From a virus: a DNA stretch of 30,699 nucleotides. The notes beneath the pieces were generated by a model that worked only from the letters and a program-made list of their open reading frames with translations, was not told where the DNA came from and made no database searches. The first letter of the stretch is position 1. Each line of letters begins with the position of its first letter. Both the position numbers and the translations under genes were made by a program. Location: positions 1 to 30,699 of IMG/VR virus record IMGVR_UViG_3300045738_000572; one strand, written 5' to 3'. Positions 1 to 7,647 of this stretch are shown here, in pieces.

Positions 1-3000
1 TGCTTTAAACTTCTTACCAACTGTAGCGGCGCTTTTACCTCTATTTGATAAACGTTTAAGTTCGTTTCTCCTCATCTGTGGTGCAAGTTTAACAGCAATA
101 CGATTAACTAATGGTTGGAATCTTTTTATCATAGTTTCCAAACGTGACTTCTCTGCTGGTGGTAAAGTAGATCTGTCTCTGCCACGCAATAGTCTTTTAT
201 AAACCATAAGTCTCGCACCACGTGTTGCTCTCCTTTTTAATCTCTCTGGAGTAGAACCACGTCTCATTGCTATACCGCGCGCTACTGTTAATCTTTGTCT
301 GTTACGTCTGGCGGCAAAACGTCTTTTCATACGTCCTTGAACGGATAGAACTTCTAAAATTTCTGTATCATTCCAAGGTTCATCATCAAAATCATTGGCT
401 TCTAATTCTTCAGGATCATACAAGCCCATTTTAACTTCCTGGTCAAATGTAATATTTTCTGCTTCTTTATCTAATGCTTCAACATCAGCCCAAGTTATTT
501 TTCCACCTTCGTATGCTCCTGTAAGAATACCGTCTAAATTTGCTTGCCACCGAGCATTTACTTCATTGTCTTCAGGGTATTTTTCTTTTGTATATTCTGC
601 TTGTTTGGCAACAATACTACTTAAATCAATAGGTTCTTTTGGGCATACATTAATTCCATCACCTTCTGTTATCTTAACTCCTTTCTCATCTTGTGGCTTC
701 CTTGCTTTGATGCTTAAAGGTTTAATTGGATCTTCTGGTGGATTGTCTTGGCCAGGCGTTAGCTTTTTAAAATAATCTCTTCCAATATCTGTACCCCATT
801 CGTGACTGCCAGGGCCCATTGCTGCTTTATATTCTGCTGTTTCAATAATAATACCTAACTTATTGTTAATAGCTATATCACCTGCTGTTAATGCCGCTTG
901 TCCTATAGAATATATTGGCTGTGGATATCTTTTTATTCTTTTGCCAACCCATTTGCCTTTTGGTTTAGCAGACAAAAGCCTTCTGTCTTTTGGTTTAGCT
1001 GCTGTTTCTGCAACGATTGGTTTTAGTCCCATCTTGGCACCAATTTTGTTTCTTAACGAGTAAGAGCCTATTACATTAGACTTAGGACTTGAGAATATAA
1101 ACGCTCCATCTTTGCCGCTGTCTTTTTTCTTGATCTTTTTAACAGGTTTTTTAATAGGACGTCCTGAAGCTGCGTCTTCTTCTACAGGGATCCCAGTGGC
1201 GTACCCTTCAGGACCGTACCCTTTTGGAGTTACATCTTTAACTGTAAATTTAGGCTTCTTACTAGAGAGCACCTGTGGCTTGTTCATACGTTTTTCGTAC
1301 TTTGATTTTAGATTGCCTGTTTTAGGATTTATAAACTTGGCAAGGTGAGGTGGTAATTCAGTTTCTTTTAACTTTTTTTTTGATTTGTCTTTAATTATGT
1401 GCCGCCAACTGTTAAATTTAAATTTGTTTTTGTTTTTGGCCTTATCTTGGTCCTTCCACCAAGTCTTATCATGCTTATCAGCTTGTTTGTTCATGTCTTT
1501 AATGGCTGATTTCGGATACACAATAGCTTCTTTTTTAAGCCCTAATCCCTTATGCGTAAACCTCTTCATCAACTCTCGCCTGGCCTCTTTATTACTCTGT
1601 TCTTTTTTCCAGTCGAATTGTGGGCCAGGTTTTAATCCTAACTTCTTTCTAATTTTGTTCTTAATTCTTTGTTTGCCTTCTGTGTATTCAGGCTCTAATT
1701 GATCTTTAAATGTTCCTTCTTTCTGTAATCTCTTGGCAGTTTTTTTAATCAAGTTATAACGCTTACCCTTAGGACTTTTATCATGTTCAGTAGGATTCCC
1801 ACCGGTGATTATTGGGTGGTTAGTAATGTGAAGTTTCTTAGGAGTCGAGCTGTCTGCACTCAAGGCCTTGTGATCATATGAAACATCGCTAGGCTTATAT
1901 GTTTTTCTTGCAGCCATATTCTTTGCTTTCATATCCCGGTGGACACCGGCCGGTATATTCTTCCAGCCATGGTGTTTCTTTTCTGCGTCTTTATGGGCCT
2001 TCACTTGTTTAGCATACTGTTTGTCGGATGTAGGTTTACCAACACCGTGTTTAAGTTGCATCTCCCTACTCATCATAGCTTCCATGTAAGGGTTTTTAGT
2101 TGAATGTTTTCCTTTGCCCCACATGGTGTCTTTTATATGGTGCATGCTTGGTGTAGGATTAGTAATTTTGTTGGTTATTTTACCGTGATCCTTGGTTACT
2201 TTTTCCCTTTTGGCCGCTTCCTTTTTTCTATAATGCCATGCCAAGGCCTTATATCCCTCTCCAAATTTTTGTCTTGTTGTTGTGGCTCTGATTCGGGCCT
2301 TTGCTGTTTTTTGTAACCTTTCAGCAGTTGCTTTTCTTACTGCTTTTCCAGGATCTATCTTAAGTTTTTTTTTTTGAATTGGTTTGTGGTCGAGGCCTCT
2401 ACTGGTCAGGTTAGCAAGGGATTCAATAACTCTTTGTTGTTCTTCCTTTACGCCACCTTTCTTCCATTGTTTCCCATGTGCTTTTGCAAACTCGCCTGCT
2501 CTCATCTTCTTAAATTTTTGGGTTTGTCTGGCAAGTCTCATCTTTTGATACGGTGAAAGTGTAGCTGGTGGAGTCGCATCATTTGGATCTTCTCCATGTC
2601 CTGCCACATCAGTCCACTCCTTAATCTTTAGCTTTTTCTTTAATTTGGTTCTGTCAAAAGGACCGTACATTTTCATCATTGGACCAGGTGGGTGTCCTTT
2701 TGGCTTCTTGCCAATTTCGCCTTTAATGTCAGCCTGTCTTATTTCTTTTTTAGTTGCTTTTTTAGGATCTAGCTTCGTACCTTCTTTAATGCCGGCTTCC
2801 TTACGCCATTTGTTGTATTCTTTCTTGTCCACATTTTGAGCATCTTTCTGCCACTTCTTATGTCCTTCATTATCGAAGTTATCTTTCTTGGTGTTATTTT
2901 TAGTTTCTTCAACATATCCTTCCGGAATGCCAAGATATTCTGTTGCTTCTTTTGCAGACATCTTCTTTTTTAATAGACGATTTGGATGGTGACGTGCAAG

Positions 3001-3159
3001 GATTTCGCTGGCCCAAGCATCCTTATCTTTCTTTGGTTTTTTATTTTTCCGTTGATGTAAGTCATCTCCACGGCTTCCATGGCTAAAGTCTGTCGGGATA
3101 CCGTATTCAAAGATAGCTTGAATGCGTTCGTTAAAATCTTTTAAATCTAATTTTGCCAC
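1..3159 (-). CDS. Giant lysine/arginine-rich phage protein, 3' end outside window
   Basis: This minus-strand reading frame is open from a GTG at 3159 to the window edge, giving at least 1053 codons with no stop. The GTG follows AAAGGAAC, a usable Shine-Dalgarno. The product starts MAKLDLKDFNERIQ and is extraordinarily rich in Lys, Arg and His, with many KKPK/KKKLK-type runs and few hydrophobic segments. A more acidic part lies at about residues 740-940. The last visible part (about 950-1053) is again Arg/Lys-rich, with PPAEKSRLETMIKRFQPLV. As I recall, a C-terminal segment of this type occurs in conserved uncharacterised proteins of T4-like marine cyanophages; that is unverified. The charge suggests nucleic-acid binding or packaging with DNA, which is inference. 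A TATAAATA late-promoter match lies 54 nt upstream, consistent with a virion-related gene. Function unknown. Confidence 0.8.
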   Translation of the reverse strand, partial: MAKLDLKDFNERIQAIFEYGIPTDFSHGSRGDDLHQRKNKKPKKDKDAWASEILARHHPNRLLKKKMSAKEATEYLGIPEGYVEETKNNTKKDNFDNEGHKKWQKDAQNVDKKEYNKWRKEAGIKEGTKLDPKKATKKEIRQADIKGEIGKKPKGHPPGPMMKMYGPFDRTKLKKKLKIKEWTDVAGHGEDPNDATPPATLSPYQKMRLARQTQKFKKMRAGEFAKAHGKQWKKGGVKEEQQRVIESLANLTSRGLDHKPIQKKKLKIDPGKAVRKATAERLQKTAKARIRATTTRQKFGEGYKALAWHYRKKEAAKREKVTKDHGKITNKITNPTPSMHHIKDTMWGKGKHSTKNPYMEAMMSREMQLKHGVGKPTSDKQYAKQVKAHKDAEKKHHGWKNIPAGVHRDMKAKNMAARKTYKPSDVSYDHKALSADSSTPKKLHITNHPIITGGNPTEHDKSPKGKRYNLIKKTAKRLQKEGTFKDQLEPEYTEGKQRIKNKIRKKLGLKPGPQFDWKKEQSNKEARRELMKRFTHKGLGLKKEAIVYPKSAIKDMNKQADKHDKTWWKDQDKAKNKNKFKFNSWRHIIKDKSKKKLKETELPPHLAKFINPKTGNLKSKYEKRMNKPQVLSSKKPKFTVKDVTPKGYGPEGYATGIPVEEDAASGRPIKKPVKKIKKKDSGKDGAFIFSSPKSNVIGSYSLRNKIGAKMGLKPIVAETAAKPKDRRLLSAKPKGKWVGKRIKRYPQPIYSIGQAALTAGDIAINNKLGIIIETAEYKAAMGPGSHEWGTDIGRDYFKKLTPGQDNPPEDPIKPLSIKARKPQDEKGVKITEGDGINVCPKEPIDLSSIVAKQAEYTKEKYPEDNEVNARWQANLDGILTGAYEGGKITWADVEALDKEAENITFDQEVKMGLYDPEELEANDFDDEPWNDTEILEVLSVQGRMKRRFAARRNRQRLTVARGIAMRRGSTPERLKRRATRGARLMVYKRLLRGRDRSTLPPAEKSRLETMIKRFQPLVNRIAVKLAPQMRRNELKRLSNRGKSAATVGKKFKA

Positions 3160-3171
3160 GTGCGTGTTCCT

Positions 3172-3564
3172 TTACTGATCATCCTCTACACCAACTTGTG
3201 CCCTATATACATTATTTATACTTTTCTCATAGTAGACAATGATGGTTTTCTGCTGATCTAAGTATCTTTTCAATTCTCCCATATTTAATGCCAGATTTTC
3301 ATAGTCGGGAACACTTATGGCGAAGAAAACAAAGTCTCCAAAGTCCTTTTCAAATCTTTCTCTGAAATCCTCGAAGTTATCTGATGTTACTGCATAAAAC
3401 TGTACAGGATATAGATTAACACCTTGTGGGTGCCCTACTATGGGTATGTTTCGTTCTACAAATTTAGTCTGGACAGTTACCTCTTTAGGCAACAAACTAC
3501 AACTACTCAGGATCGACAGTAGCAGTAGAAGACTCAAAATCTTCGAATAACTTTTCTGTTGCAT
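3172..3564 (-). CDS. Candidate o-spanin (Rz1-like outer-membrane lipoprotein)
   Basis: This 130-aa protein starts with a short basic N-terminus, a Leu-rich hydrophobic stretch (residues 9-19) and the lipobox L19-S-S-C22. That is a type II signal peptide predicted to give a lipoprotein with Cys22 at the mature end; Ser at +2 favours outer-membrane sorting. The start lies inside the 3' end of the preceding gene (62-nt overlap, different frame). The preceding product is a short protein with an N-terminal membrane anchor and a coiled coil. Overlapping genes with this pair of topologies are the hallmark of Rz/Rz1 spanins, which fuse inner and outer membranes in the last step of lysis of Gram-negative hosts. 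At 130 aa it is longer than many Rz1 proteins, and no Pro-rich tract is seen. It could be an unrelated lipoprotein. Confidence 0.6.
   Translation of the reverse strand: MQQKSYSKILSLLLLLSILSSCSLLPKEVTVQTKFVERNIPIVGHPQGVNLYPVQFYAVTSDNFEDFRERFEKDFGDFVFFAISVPDYENLALNMGELKRYLDQQKTIIVYYEKSINNVYRAQVGVEDDQ
3213..3220 (-). promoter_or_regulatory. T4-type late promoter match TATAAATA
   Basis: The minus strand reads TATAAATA exactly, the T4 late-promoter consensus recognised through gp55. It lies in the 3' part of the o-spanin gene, 54 nt upstream of the GTG of the giant basic protein, a sensible position to drive it. Chance matches occur in AT-rich DNA, so this rests on position and on the enrichment of the motif on this strand. 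Confidence 0.5.
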
Positions 3565-3880
3565 TATTTACTCTCGTTTCGATTAACCCAGGTTTTCTCA
3601 AGGTTAACATTGTTAAATTGTGTGTTCTTAATTTTTCCCGAAGTACATCTCCATATGATTCAGATGCTCGTAATTTTACTTGTAGTTCAGCGTTGGCTAG
3701 TTCATAAGCTTTATTGTCTCTAATCATTTGATCTATTGTCTCTTGATTAGTAGTTGATGCTATTGTTAGTGCTGCGTTATTTTCTGTTAGCCTTTCTATT
3801 TTTCTTTCAGACAGCCAATAATATCCTCCAAATGCTAGAACCAGAGCTACTATTACTCCTATAAGTATTTTAGCTATCAT
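3503..3880 (-). CDS. Candidate i-spanin (Rz-like, membrane-anchored coiled coil)
   Basis: This 125-aa protein has an N-terminal transmembrane segment at about residues 3-23 (IAKILIGVIVALVLAFGGYY), followed by a charged helix-forming region at about 27-95 with heptad-like spacing. This is the layout of inner-membrane spanin subunits (Rz): an N-in anchor with a periplasmic coiled coil. Its 3' end overlaps the start of a predicted lipoprotein by 62 nt in another frame, as in many Rz/Rz1 pairs. The ATG begins directly after the stop of the upstream gene, with GGAG 15 nt before it, so initiation may be coupled. No holin or endolysin was recognised beside it, so the lysis role is inferred from topology and arrangement only. 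Confidence 0.6.
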   Translation of the reverse strand: MIAKILIGVIVALVLAFGGYYWLSERKIERLTENNAALTIASTTNQETIDQMIRDNKAYELANAELQVKLRASESYGDVLREKLRTHNLTMLTLRKPGLIETRVNNATEKLFEDFESSTATVDPE

Positions 3881-3917
3881 TTACTTTTTTGCTCCAAAAT
3901 TTCGTTGATTATTTTTT
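3879..3917 (-). repeat. Copy A of a ~38-bp dispersed near-identical repeat
   Basis: This segment matches 26133-26170 with about two substitutions and one or two single-base indels inside A/T runs. On the minus strand both contain TTTTGGAGCAAAAAA followed by GTAAAT. In this copy the repeat encodes the C-terminus NQRNFGAKK of the 74-aa gene and runs up to the ATG of the i-spanin candidate. Confidence 0.7.
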
Positions 3918-4105
3918 ACCATATTTTGGTTATATATCTCTGGCCGCTGTCTATTTTCTAAAAATTCTAATCTTTCTATAAGATGTGGAAATCTCTCGGC
4001 CTGCTTCTTTTCGATTTCAATTATTCTTTTTTCCATCTTTTTACCCCGAGCTAGTAACTTTCTTAACAGAACATCTCGAGATGCGTCTTTGTTTATAATT
4101 AACAT
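3881..4105 (-). CDS. Hypothetical small charged protein
   Basis: This 74-aa protein is rich in Lys, Arg and Glu. The middle (about residues 10-52, including KKMEKRIIEIEKKQAERFPH) should form a long amphipathic helix or short coiled coil. It overlaps the preceding cytidylyltransferase-like gene by 7 nt, and its TAA directly precedes the ATG of the candidate i-spanin, so all are probably cotranscribed. Its C-terminus NQRNFGAKK is part of a DNA segment repeated almost exactly in front of gene 44 (26133-26170). I do not recognise the family. Confidence 0.6.
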   Translation of the reverse strand: MLIINKDASRDVLLRKLLARGKKMEKRIIEIEKKQAERFPHLIERLEFLENRQRPEIYNQNMVKNNQRNFGAKK

Positions 4106-4728
4106 TTAAATTCTTCTATAAGTAGAAATCTTTTGAAATCGTAATATCCTCTTTCACCTTCATTTAATTTCATACCTTCTCTTGTTGCTTTATATAGTTT
4201 CTTAGCTTGATCGTCAGCATGGTTAGGATGTAGTCCTGCTTTAAATGATTTATAATCATTGTTTCTAGCATGGTCTCTCATCTTACTACCACTGATTCCT
4301 TTTACACCTTCAGCATCTGGGTCTCGTTGTCCTGCTGAAAGTATGTTTATTTTCTTATAGTTGTATTCCTTTCCATTATACTTTTTAACCAATGCTTTAA
4401 ATTGGTGTACTCTATCAGAACCTACAACCATTGTTGCGTGTGTATGGCCTTCCTGATTGAACTTTTTTAATTGATGTAAGAATGAAGGGTGTTCTTTTGT
4501 TGAATTTTCAAAATTTACATCTGGGTGCACATGTTTTAAAAATTCTTTTTTCTGTTCGTGGTGTAAAGGATTATCTTTATGGTGTTGCTTATGGCTAACA
4601 ACCACAGCATGATTTGCACCTATCTTATCTGCATGTGACTTAACTTTATCTACGACTTTGCTATGTCCAGCAGTAGGTGGATTCATCCTTCCATATGAAA
4701 ATACTATATGTTTATCTTTTGTTTCCAC
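4099..4728 (-). CDS. Cytidylyltransferase-fold nucleotidyltransferase (HxGH-type)
   Basis: This 209-aa protein begins with strand-loop signature FSYGRMNPPTAGH (residues 10-22), the T/HxGH nucleotide-binding motif of the nucleotidylyltransferase superfamily (NMN adenylyltransferase, cytidylyltransferases). A second family motif, ISGSKMR (145-151), matches the ISxTxxR site that contacts triphosphates. The enzymes transfer NMP to a phosphorylated acceptor; NMN (NAD salvage), glycerol-phosphate or sugar phosphates are possible, and the acceptor cannot be told here. The best start is GTG at 4728 with AAGG a few bases upstream, overlapping the small basic gene before it. The neighbouring gene upstream encodes a ligase-like nucleotidyltransferase, and another cytidylyltransferase-fold gene lies at 7183-7647. 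His content is unusually high, as in the ligase-like neighbour. Confidence 0.75.
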   Translation of the reverse strand: METKDKHIVFSYGRMNPPTAGHSKVVDKVKSHADKIGANHAVVVSHKQHHKDNPLHHEQKKEFLKHVHPDVNFENSTKEHPSFLHQLKKFNQEGHTHATMVVGSDRVHQFKALVKKYNGKEYNYKKINILSAGQRDPDAEGVKGISGSKMRDHARNNDYKSFKAGLHPNHADDQAKKLYKATREGMKLNEGERGYYDFKRFLLIEEFKC

Positions 4729-4822
4729 GCTTCGCCTTCTTCTTGGCCTTCTTTTCTTTAATACTAAGTGAGGGCTTCTTTTTGTTTTTATTCCCTCGGT
4801 CTCTATTTTGTCCTTTACTCAT
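4712..4822 (-). CDS. Small very basic protein (36 aa)
   Basis: This short ORF reads MSKGQNRDRGNKNKKK, continues with SLSIKEKKAKKKAK and ends GNKR; about half of its residues are Lys or Arg. It is preceded by AAGGA seven bases before the ATG, a good ribosome binding site. It starts 9 nt after the stop of the ligase-like gene and overlaps the next gene by 17 nt, so it fills an otherwise empty gap. As I recall, similarly small basic proteins occur in marine T4-like phages. Nucleic-acid binding is likely from composition only. Confidence 0.65.
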   Translation of the reverse strand: MSKGQNRDRGNKNKKKPSLSIKEKKAKKKAKRGNKR

Positions 4823-4831
4823 TTATTATCC

Positions 4832-6004
4832 TTATTTTCTGTTGTCATTCTTGTTAAAGTTTAGCGCACTAAACTCCTTCCTGTCTACAAATTTGGAAGG
4901 TCTGCCATTTCTTATAGCCACAAAACCTTCTGGTTTACTATCTGCACCTGCGATCTCATGCCCCCATTTTGACTTTGTAGACAAATTATTAGTTATAATA
5001 TTCTTTGCTGCTTGAAGATGCTTGTGCATATTCATCGGTCCTTCAAAGTGCTCTTTATTCTTATTTATGTGATCTATTGTGTTATCTTTTGTCGTTTGAT
5101 GTCTCGCCTTTGCCGCGTCAGTTTTCACACCATCTATTTTCTTTTGGTGAGCGTTTGAATGATGTTTTACGAATCCTTCGTGAGAATGTTCCTCTCCTGT
5201 TCGTACTGTGTGGTTAATGTATGTCTTTAAAGCAACAGCATGTTTACTTACTGTCTCGTGATGCTCGTCTGGTGTGTTTTTAAAGTGTGCTACGGCCTGT
5301 TCTAGGTGATGATCTACCTGTTTCCTGTCCTCTAAGGGGTATCTATGTTCAGATGTATCGTGGGTTGGATCCATTAAATGAACGTCTTTATGACTCTTAA
5401 AATGGCTCATATCAGGGTTATAGACTGCCTTTAACGACTTTATATCCTTACCTTCGTATTGTGTGTGTACCGCCAGACCTAACTTAGCTTTAACAGCTGC
5501 TTTGCCGTGATCTGAGTCTGCTGGTGCGTGATATGTAATTAACTGTGGTGTAAAGTCTACTCTATTATTTTTCTTATCGTGGTTAACATCTCCAGCGTGC
5601 ATTATATCTGCTTGGTATATTCCCTGTGGCTTAATTTTGTGTGCGTGATCTAAGGCTGCTTTTAATTTTTGTACTAACCCAGGTGCATGTCCATGATTCT
5701 TTTCTATATCCTCATGCGTATGGTTTATTTTAGGGGTTTTATTAAAGGCTGATTTGGATGCTACAAAGAACTTTTTTGTTTCAGGATGTTCACCAAATAT
5801 AATAGCAGGACTGCCATCATACTTCATTGTAACGGCTGTATCCTTTCCGCCTTTGCCTGCTAGTTTTTTATGGACGTCGTTAATGGTGTGAAAGGCATGT
5901 CCAAACCCTTTTTTCCCAGCATGGATGACATGATCTTCGACATGCTCTAAGTGTTTGAGTTTGTCCTCATCCCCTTGTTCTATTAGAAATTCAATAAATC
6001 TCAT
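4832..6004 (-). CDS. Ligase-like covalent nucleotidyltransferase (putative)
   Basis: This 390-aa protein carries what look like the motifs of the DNA/RNA ligase and capping-enzyme superfamily: motif I K61-Y-D-G64 (MKYDGSPAIIF), a motif-III-like segment Y130-Q-A-D133, motif IV E359-G-F-V362 and motif V-like K371-F-V-D-R375. K61 would be the adenylated lysine. The middle (about 220-330) is unusually rich in His and Lys and separates motif III from motif IV by much more than is usual. Proteins of this kind are common in T4-like marine phages and, as I recall, are filed as a domain of unknown function (possibly DUF6267; unverified). Substrate unknown; an RNA or DNA ligase or a template-independent nucleotidyltransferase are options. 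The next enzyme gene downstream is a cytidylyltransferase-fold protein. A TATAAATA match ends only 5 nt before the ATG. Confidence 0.65.
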   Translation of the reverse strand: MRFIEFLIEQGDEDKLKHLEHVEDHVIHAGKKGFGHAFHTINDVHKKLAGKGGKDTAVTMKYDGSPAIIFGEHPETKKFFVASKSAFNKTPKINHTHEDIEKNHGHAPGLVQKLKAALDHAHKIKPQGIYQADIMHAGDVNHDKKNNRVDFTPQLITYHAPADSDHGKAAVKAKLGLAVHTQYEGKDIKSLKAVYNPDMSHFKSHKDVHLMDPTHDTSEHRYPLEDRKQVDHHLEQAVAHFKNTPDEHHETVSKHAVALKTYINHTVRTGEEHSHEGFVKHHSNAHQKKIDGVKTDAAKARHQTTKDNTIDHINKNKEHFEGPMNMHKHLQAAKNIITNNLSTKSKWGHEIAGADSKPEGFVAIRNGRPSKFVDRKEFSALNFNKNDNRK

Positions 6005-6009
6005 ATCAG

Positions 6010-6017
6010 TATTTATA
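6010..6017 (-). promoter_or_regulatory. Late-promoter match TATAAATA abutting a start codon
   Basis: An exact T4 late-promoter octamer on the minus strand, followed by CTGAT and then the ATG of the ligase-like gene at 6004. T4 late transcripts start a few bases downstream of this box, so a transcript from here would be leaderless or nearly so. It may also be a chance match. Confidence 0.35.
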
Positions 6018-6783
6018 ATACTTTAATGAATGGGAAATTTAATCTCCGTTTTACCGTTCCTTTTAGCTTTTTTACTTCTAATTCTCTCAAAGGAACATAA
6101 AAAAACTCATCATCTATGTATCTTGTCTTTTTCTCATCACCCTTTACAATGCCATGTCTGCCTAATCTTTTTAGAACAATAGAAGTTTCTGTAAATTCTA
6201 TCTTTACTCCATTATCTTCTAGCCTACTTAAGAACTCATTATCACCGAAATGATGTCCTGTAAAAGATTCGTCATAACCTCCTGCCTCCCAGAATGTTTT
6301 CTTACCTATTGCAAAACAATTCCGATGTCCTGGTTGTTGCATTACTGTTTGTTTTGGCTCTACATAAGCATGATGATAATACAGCATGCCTTCTTTAAAC
6401 ATTTTTCTTTTTAATCTAGCAATGTCAGGAGCATACATCAACATATCCATATCAAAAAATGCTATGAAATCTGTTTCTGCGTATTTTGCTATTAAATTTC
6501 TACAACCGTGTGAATTAAAGCCTAGGTTTCTAGTACATCTCCACAGTTGTATGGTGGGGCCTGAATCAGGTATCCAAACGTCTTTTAATAATTCTTCTGC
6601 TTTAAATATTTCTGATCCGTCATCGACGATAAAAATATCAATTTGATCTGGCCAGGTTTGCCAAACTTTAATTTGCTGTTCTAATTCATCAGGCTCTTGA
6701 AAATAAGTATAGCCTGCCGTAAATCTATTCTTCAACCTTGATGTTGGTGATGTCTTCTGCGGGAAAATCAATCGCGTCTCCAT
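6013..6783 (-). CDS. Family-2-type glycosyltransferase (GT-A fold)
   Basis: This 256-aa protein has the GT-A pattern: nucleotide-binding FIVDDGS (residues 51-57), RNLGFNSHGCRN (85-96), the metal-binding DxD motif D111-M-D113 in FFDMDM, and a downstream GGYDESFTGHHFGDNEF block typical of the acceptor/catalytic region. It should transfer a sugar from an NDP-sugar, to phage DNA, a virion protein or a host surface glycan; which cannot be told. No membrane segment is seen. The ATG at 6783 overlaps the preceding gene by 59 nt and has no clear Shine-Dalgarno. A TTG at 6735 (LKNRFTAGY) would cut the overlap to 11 nt and keep the whole domain, so the start is uncertain. Confidence 0.8.
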   Translation of the reverse strand: METRLIFPQKTSPTSRLKNRFTAGYTYFQEPDELEQQIKVWQTWPDQIDIFIVDDGSEIFKAEELLKDVWIPDSGPTIQLWRCTRNLGFNSHGCRNLIAKYAETDFIAFFDMDMLMYAPDIARLKRKMFKEGMLYYHHAYVEPKQTVMQQPGHRNCFAIGKKTFWEAGGYDESFTGHHFGDNEFLSRLEDNGVKIEFTETSIVLKRLGRHGIVKGDEKKTRYIDDEFFYVPLRELEVKKLKGTVKRRLNFPFIKVL

Positions 6784-7054
6784 ATTTTAATTGGAAATTT
6801 TCATTATGTGTCAAATTGTTTTGTTCATAAACTTCCCAGCCTGATATAACTTCAATTACCGAAGGACTAAGTCTTCCTTCTAATATGTGTTGAAGTGAAG
6901 TTATCATTTTACCGATGTCTTTTAATGTAGGTTCCTTATTGGTTCTACCTACAATATATTCTCTACTACCAACTGATTGCCACATAGGGAAGTCTTTAGT
7001 CTCTCCTTTGGACTCCCAAATATTAGTGCATGCTACGACCTTCAGTTGAGGCAT
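6725..7054 (-). CDS. Hypothetical protein (109 aa)
   Basis: This 109-aa protein starts MPQLKVVACTNIWE. It is soluble, mixed alpha/beta in appearance, with no motif I recognise. It overlaps the preceding 63-aa gene by 32 nt and the following glycosyltransferase gene by up to 59 nt, so the group reads as one translationally linked run. No signal peptide or membrane segment is visible. Confidence 0.6.
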   Translation of the reverse strand: MPQLKVVACTNIWESKGETKDFPMWQSVGSREYIVGRTNKEPTLKDIGKMITSLQHILEGRLSPSVIEVISGWEVYEQNNLTHNENFQLKYGDAIDFPAEDITNIKVEE

Positions 7055-7214
7055 CGTATATCTCCAAGTTTTCTTTTACATCAACTATATCTATATTGTT
7101 TTTAACAGCCAATGTCTCGGCGGTGCGTTTCCAATATGATCTAAAGCTGGGGTCCAGGGTTCTATTTTCTGCTTTTAGACAGTTAATCACTCTTTGTAGT
7201 GCTGTTGTTTTCAT
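7023..7214 (-). CDS. Hypothetical small protein (63 aa)
   Basis: The ATG at 7214 is preferred over the in-frame GTG at 7218-7220, because AAGGAG lies just upstream at the right distance for the ATG and would be too close to the GTG. The product (MKTTALQRVINCLKAENRT...) is helical and charged, with no recognised domain. It overlaps both neighbours (32 nt each side), which is typical of this phage. Confidence 0.55.
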   Translation of the reverse strand: MKTTALQRVINCLKAENRTLDPSFRSYWKRTAETLAVKNNIDIVDVKENLEIYDASTEGRSMH

Positions 7215-7647
7215 TTTCACTCCTTACGGTTCTATTTCTAAGATCAGTCGTGCTAAACGAATGATCTCTCTTATTATAAACTATTTGTATATCTCTTTGC
7301 TTGCAAATGTTCCTGCCAGTAAAGGTTTTGTCCCTATATTCCTCGCCTATAATTCTTACATTAATAGGTAACGTTAAGAACAAGTCTTCTAAATCTTTTT
7401 CAGTATTATACATGACAATCTCATCTACAAATTTTACTGCTGCTAATTGTATTTGTCTTTCTACAATACTTTGAACAGGGTAATTCTTTTCTGGCCTATC
7501 TATGGTTGGATCAACTTGTAACGCTGCAATAAGATAATCACAATGTCGTTTAGCTTCTTCTAACATAACAACATGTCCTGCATGTAAGAAATCAAAGGTA
7601 CTACATGTAATTCCTATTTTGCCCACGTCTTTATACTCTAATCGCAT
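7183..7647 (-). CDS. Cytidylyltransferase-like protein (TagD/RfaE-C type)
   Basis: This 154-aa protein has GITCSTFDFLHAGH (residues 12-25), in which H22-A-G-H25 is the HxGH catalytic motif, and near the end FSTTDLRNR, the second superfamily motif ([IF]STTxLRxR). Length and the FDFLHAGHVVMLEEAK segment fit glycerol-3-phosphate or heptose/phosphosugar cytidylyl- or adenylyltransferases. These activate small phosphorylated alcohols or sugars as CDP or ADP derivatives for surface polymers. The acceptor is not determinable here. The nearby glycosyltransferase (6013-6783) suggests a sugar-modification role, which is inference. It overlaps the upstream gene by 10 nt at GCATGCGATTAG. Confidence 0.8.
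   Translation of the reverse strand: MRLEYKDVGKIGITCSTFDFLHAGHVVMLEEAKRHCDYLIAALQVDPTIDRPEKNYPVQSIVERQIQLAAVKFVDEIVMYNTEKDLEDLFLTLPINVRIIGEEYRDKTFTGRNICKQRDIQIVYNKRDHSFSTTDLRNRTVRSENENNSTTKSD

Noticed and set aside
395-2839. Several plus-strand ORFs of 60-126 aa
   Set aside because: They lie opposite the continuous minus-strand gene 1-3159, have hydrophobic, Ser/Leu/Phe-rich translations typical of the antisense of Lys-rich DNA, and lack ribosome sites.
7261-7275. TATAAT-like box on the minus strand
   Set aside because: No recognisable -35 box at 16-18 nt and it lies inside a coding region.
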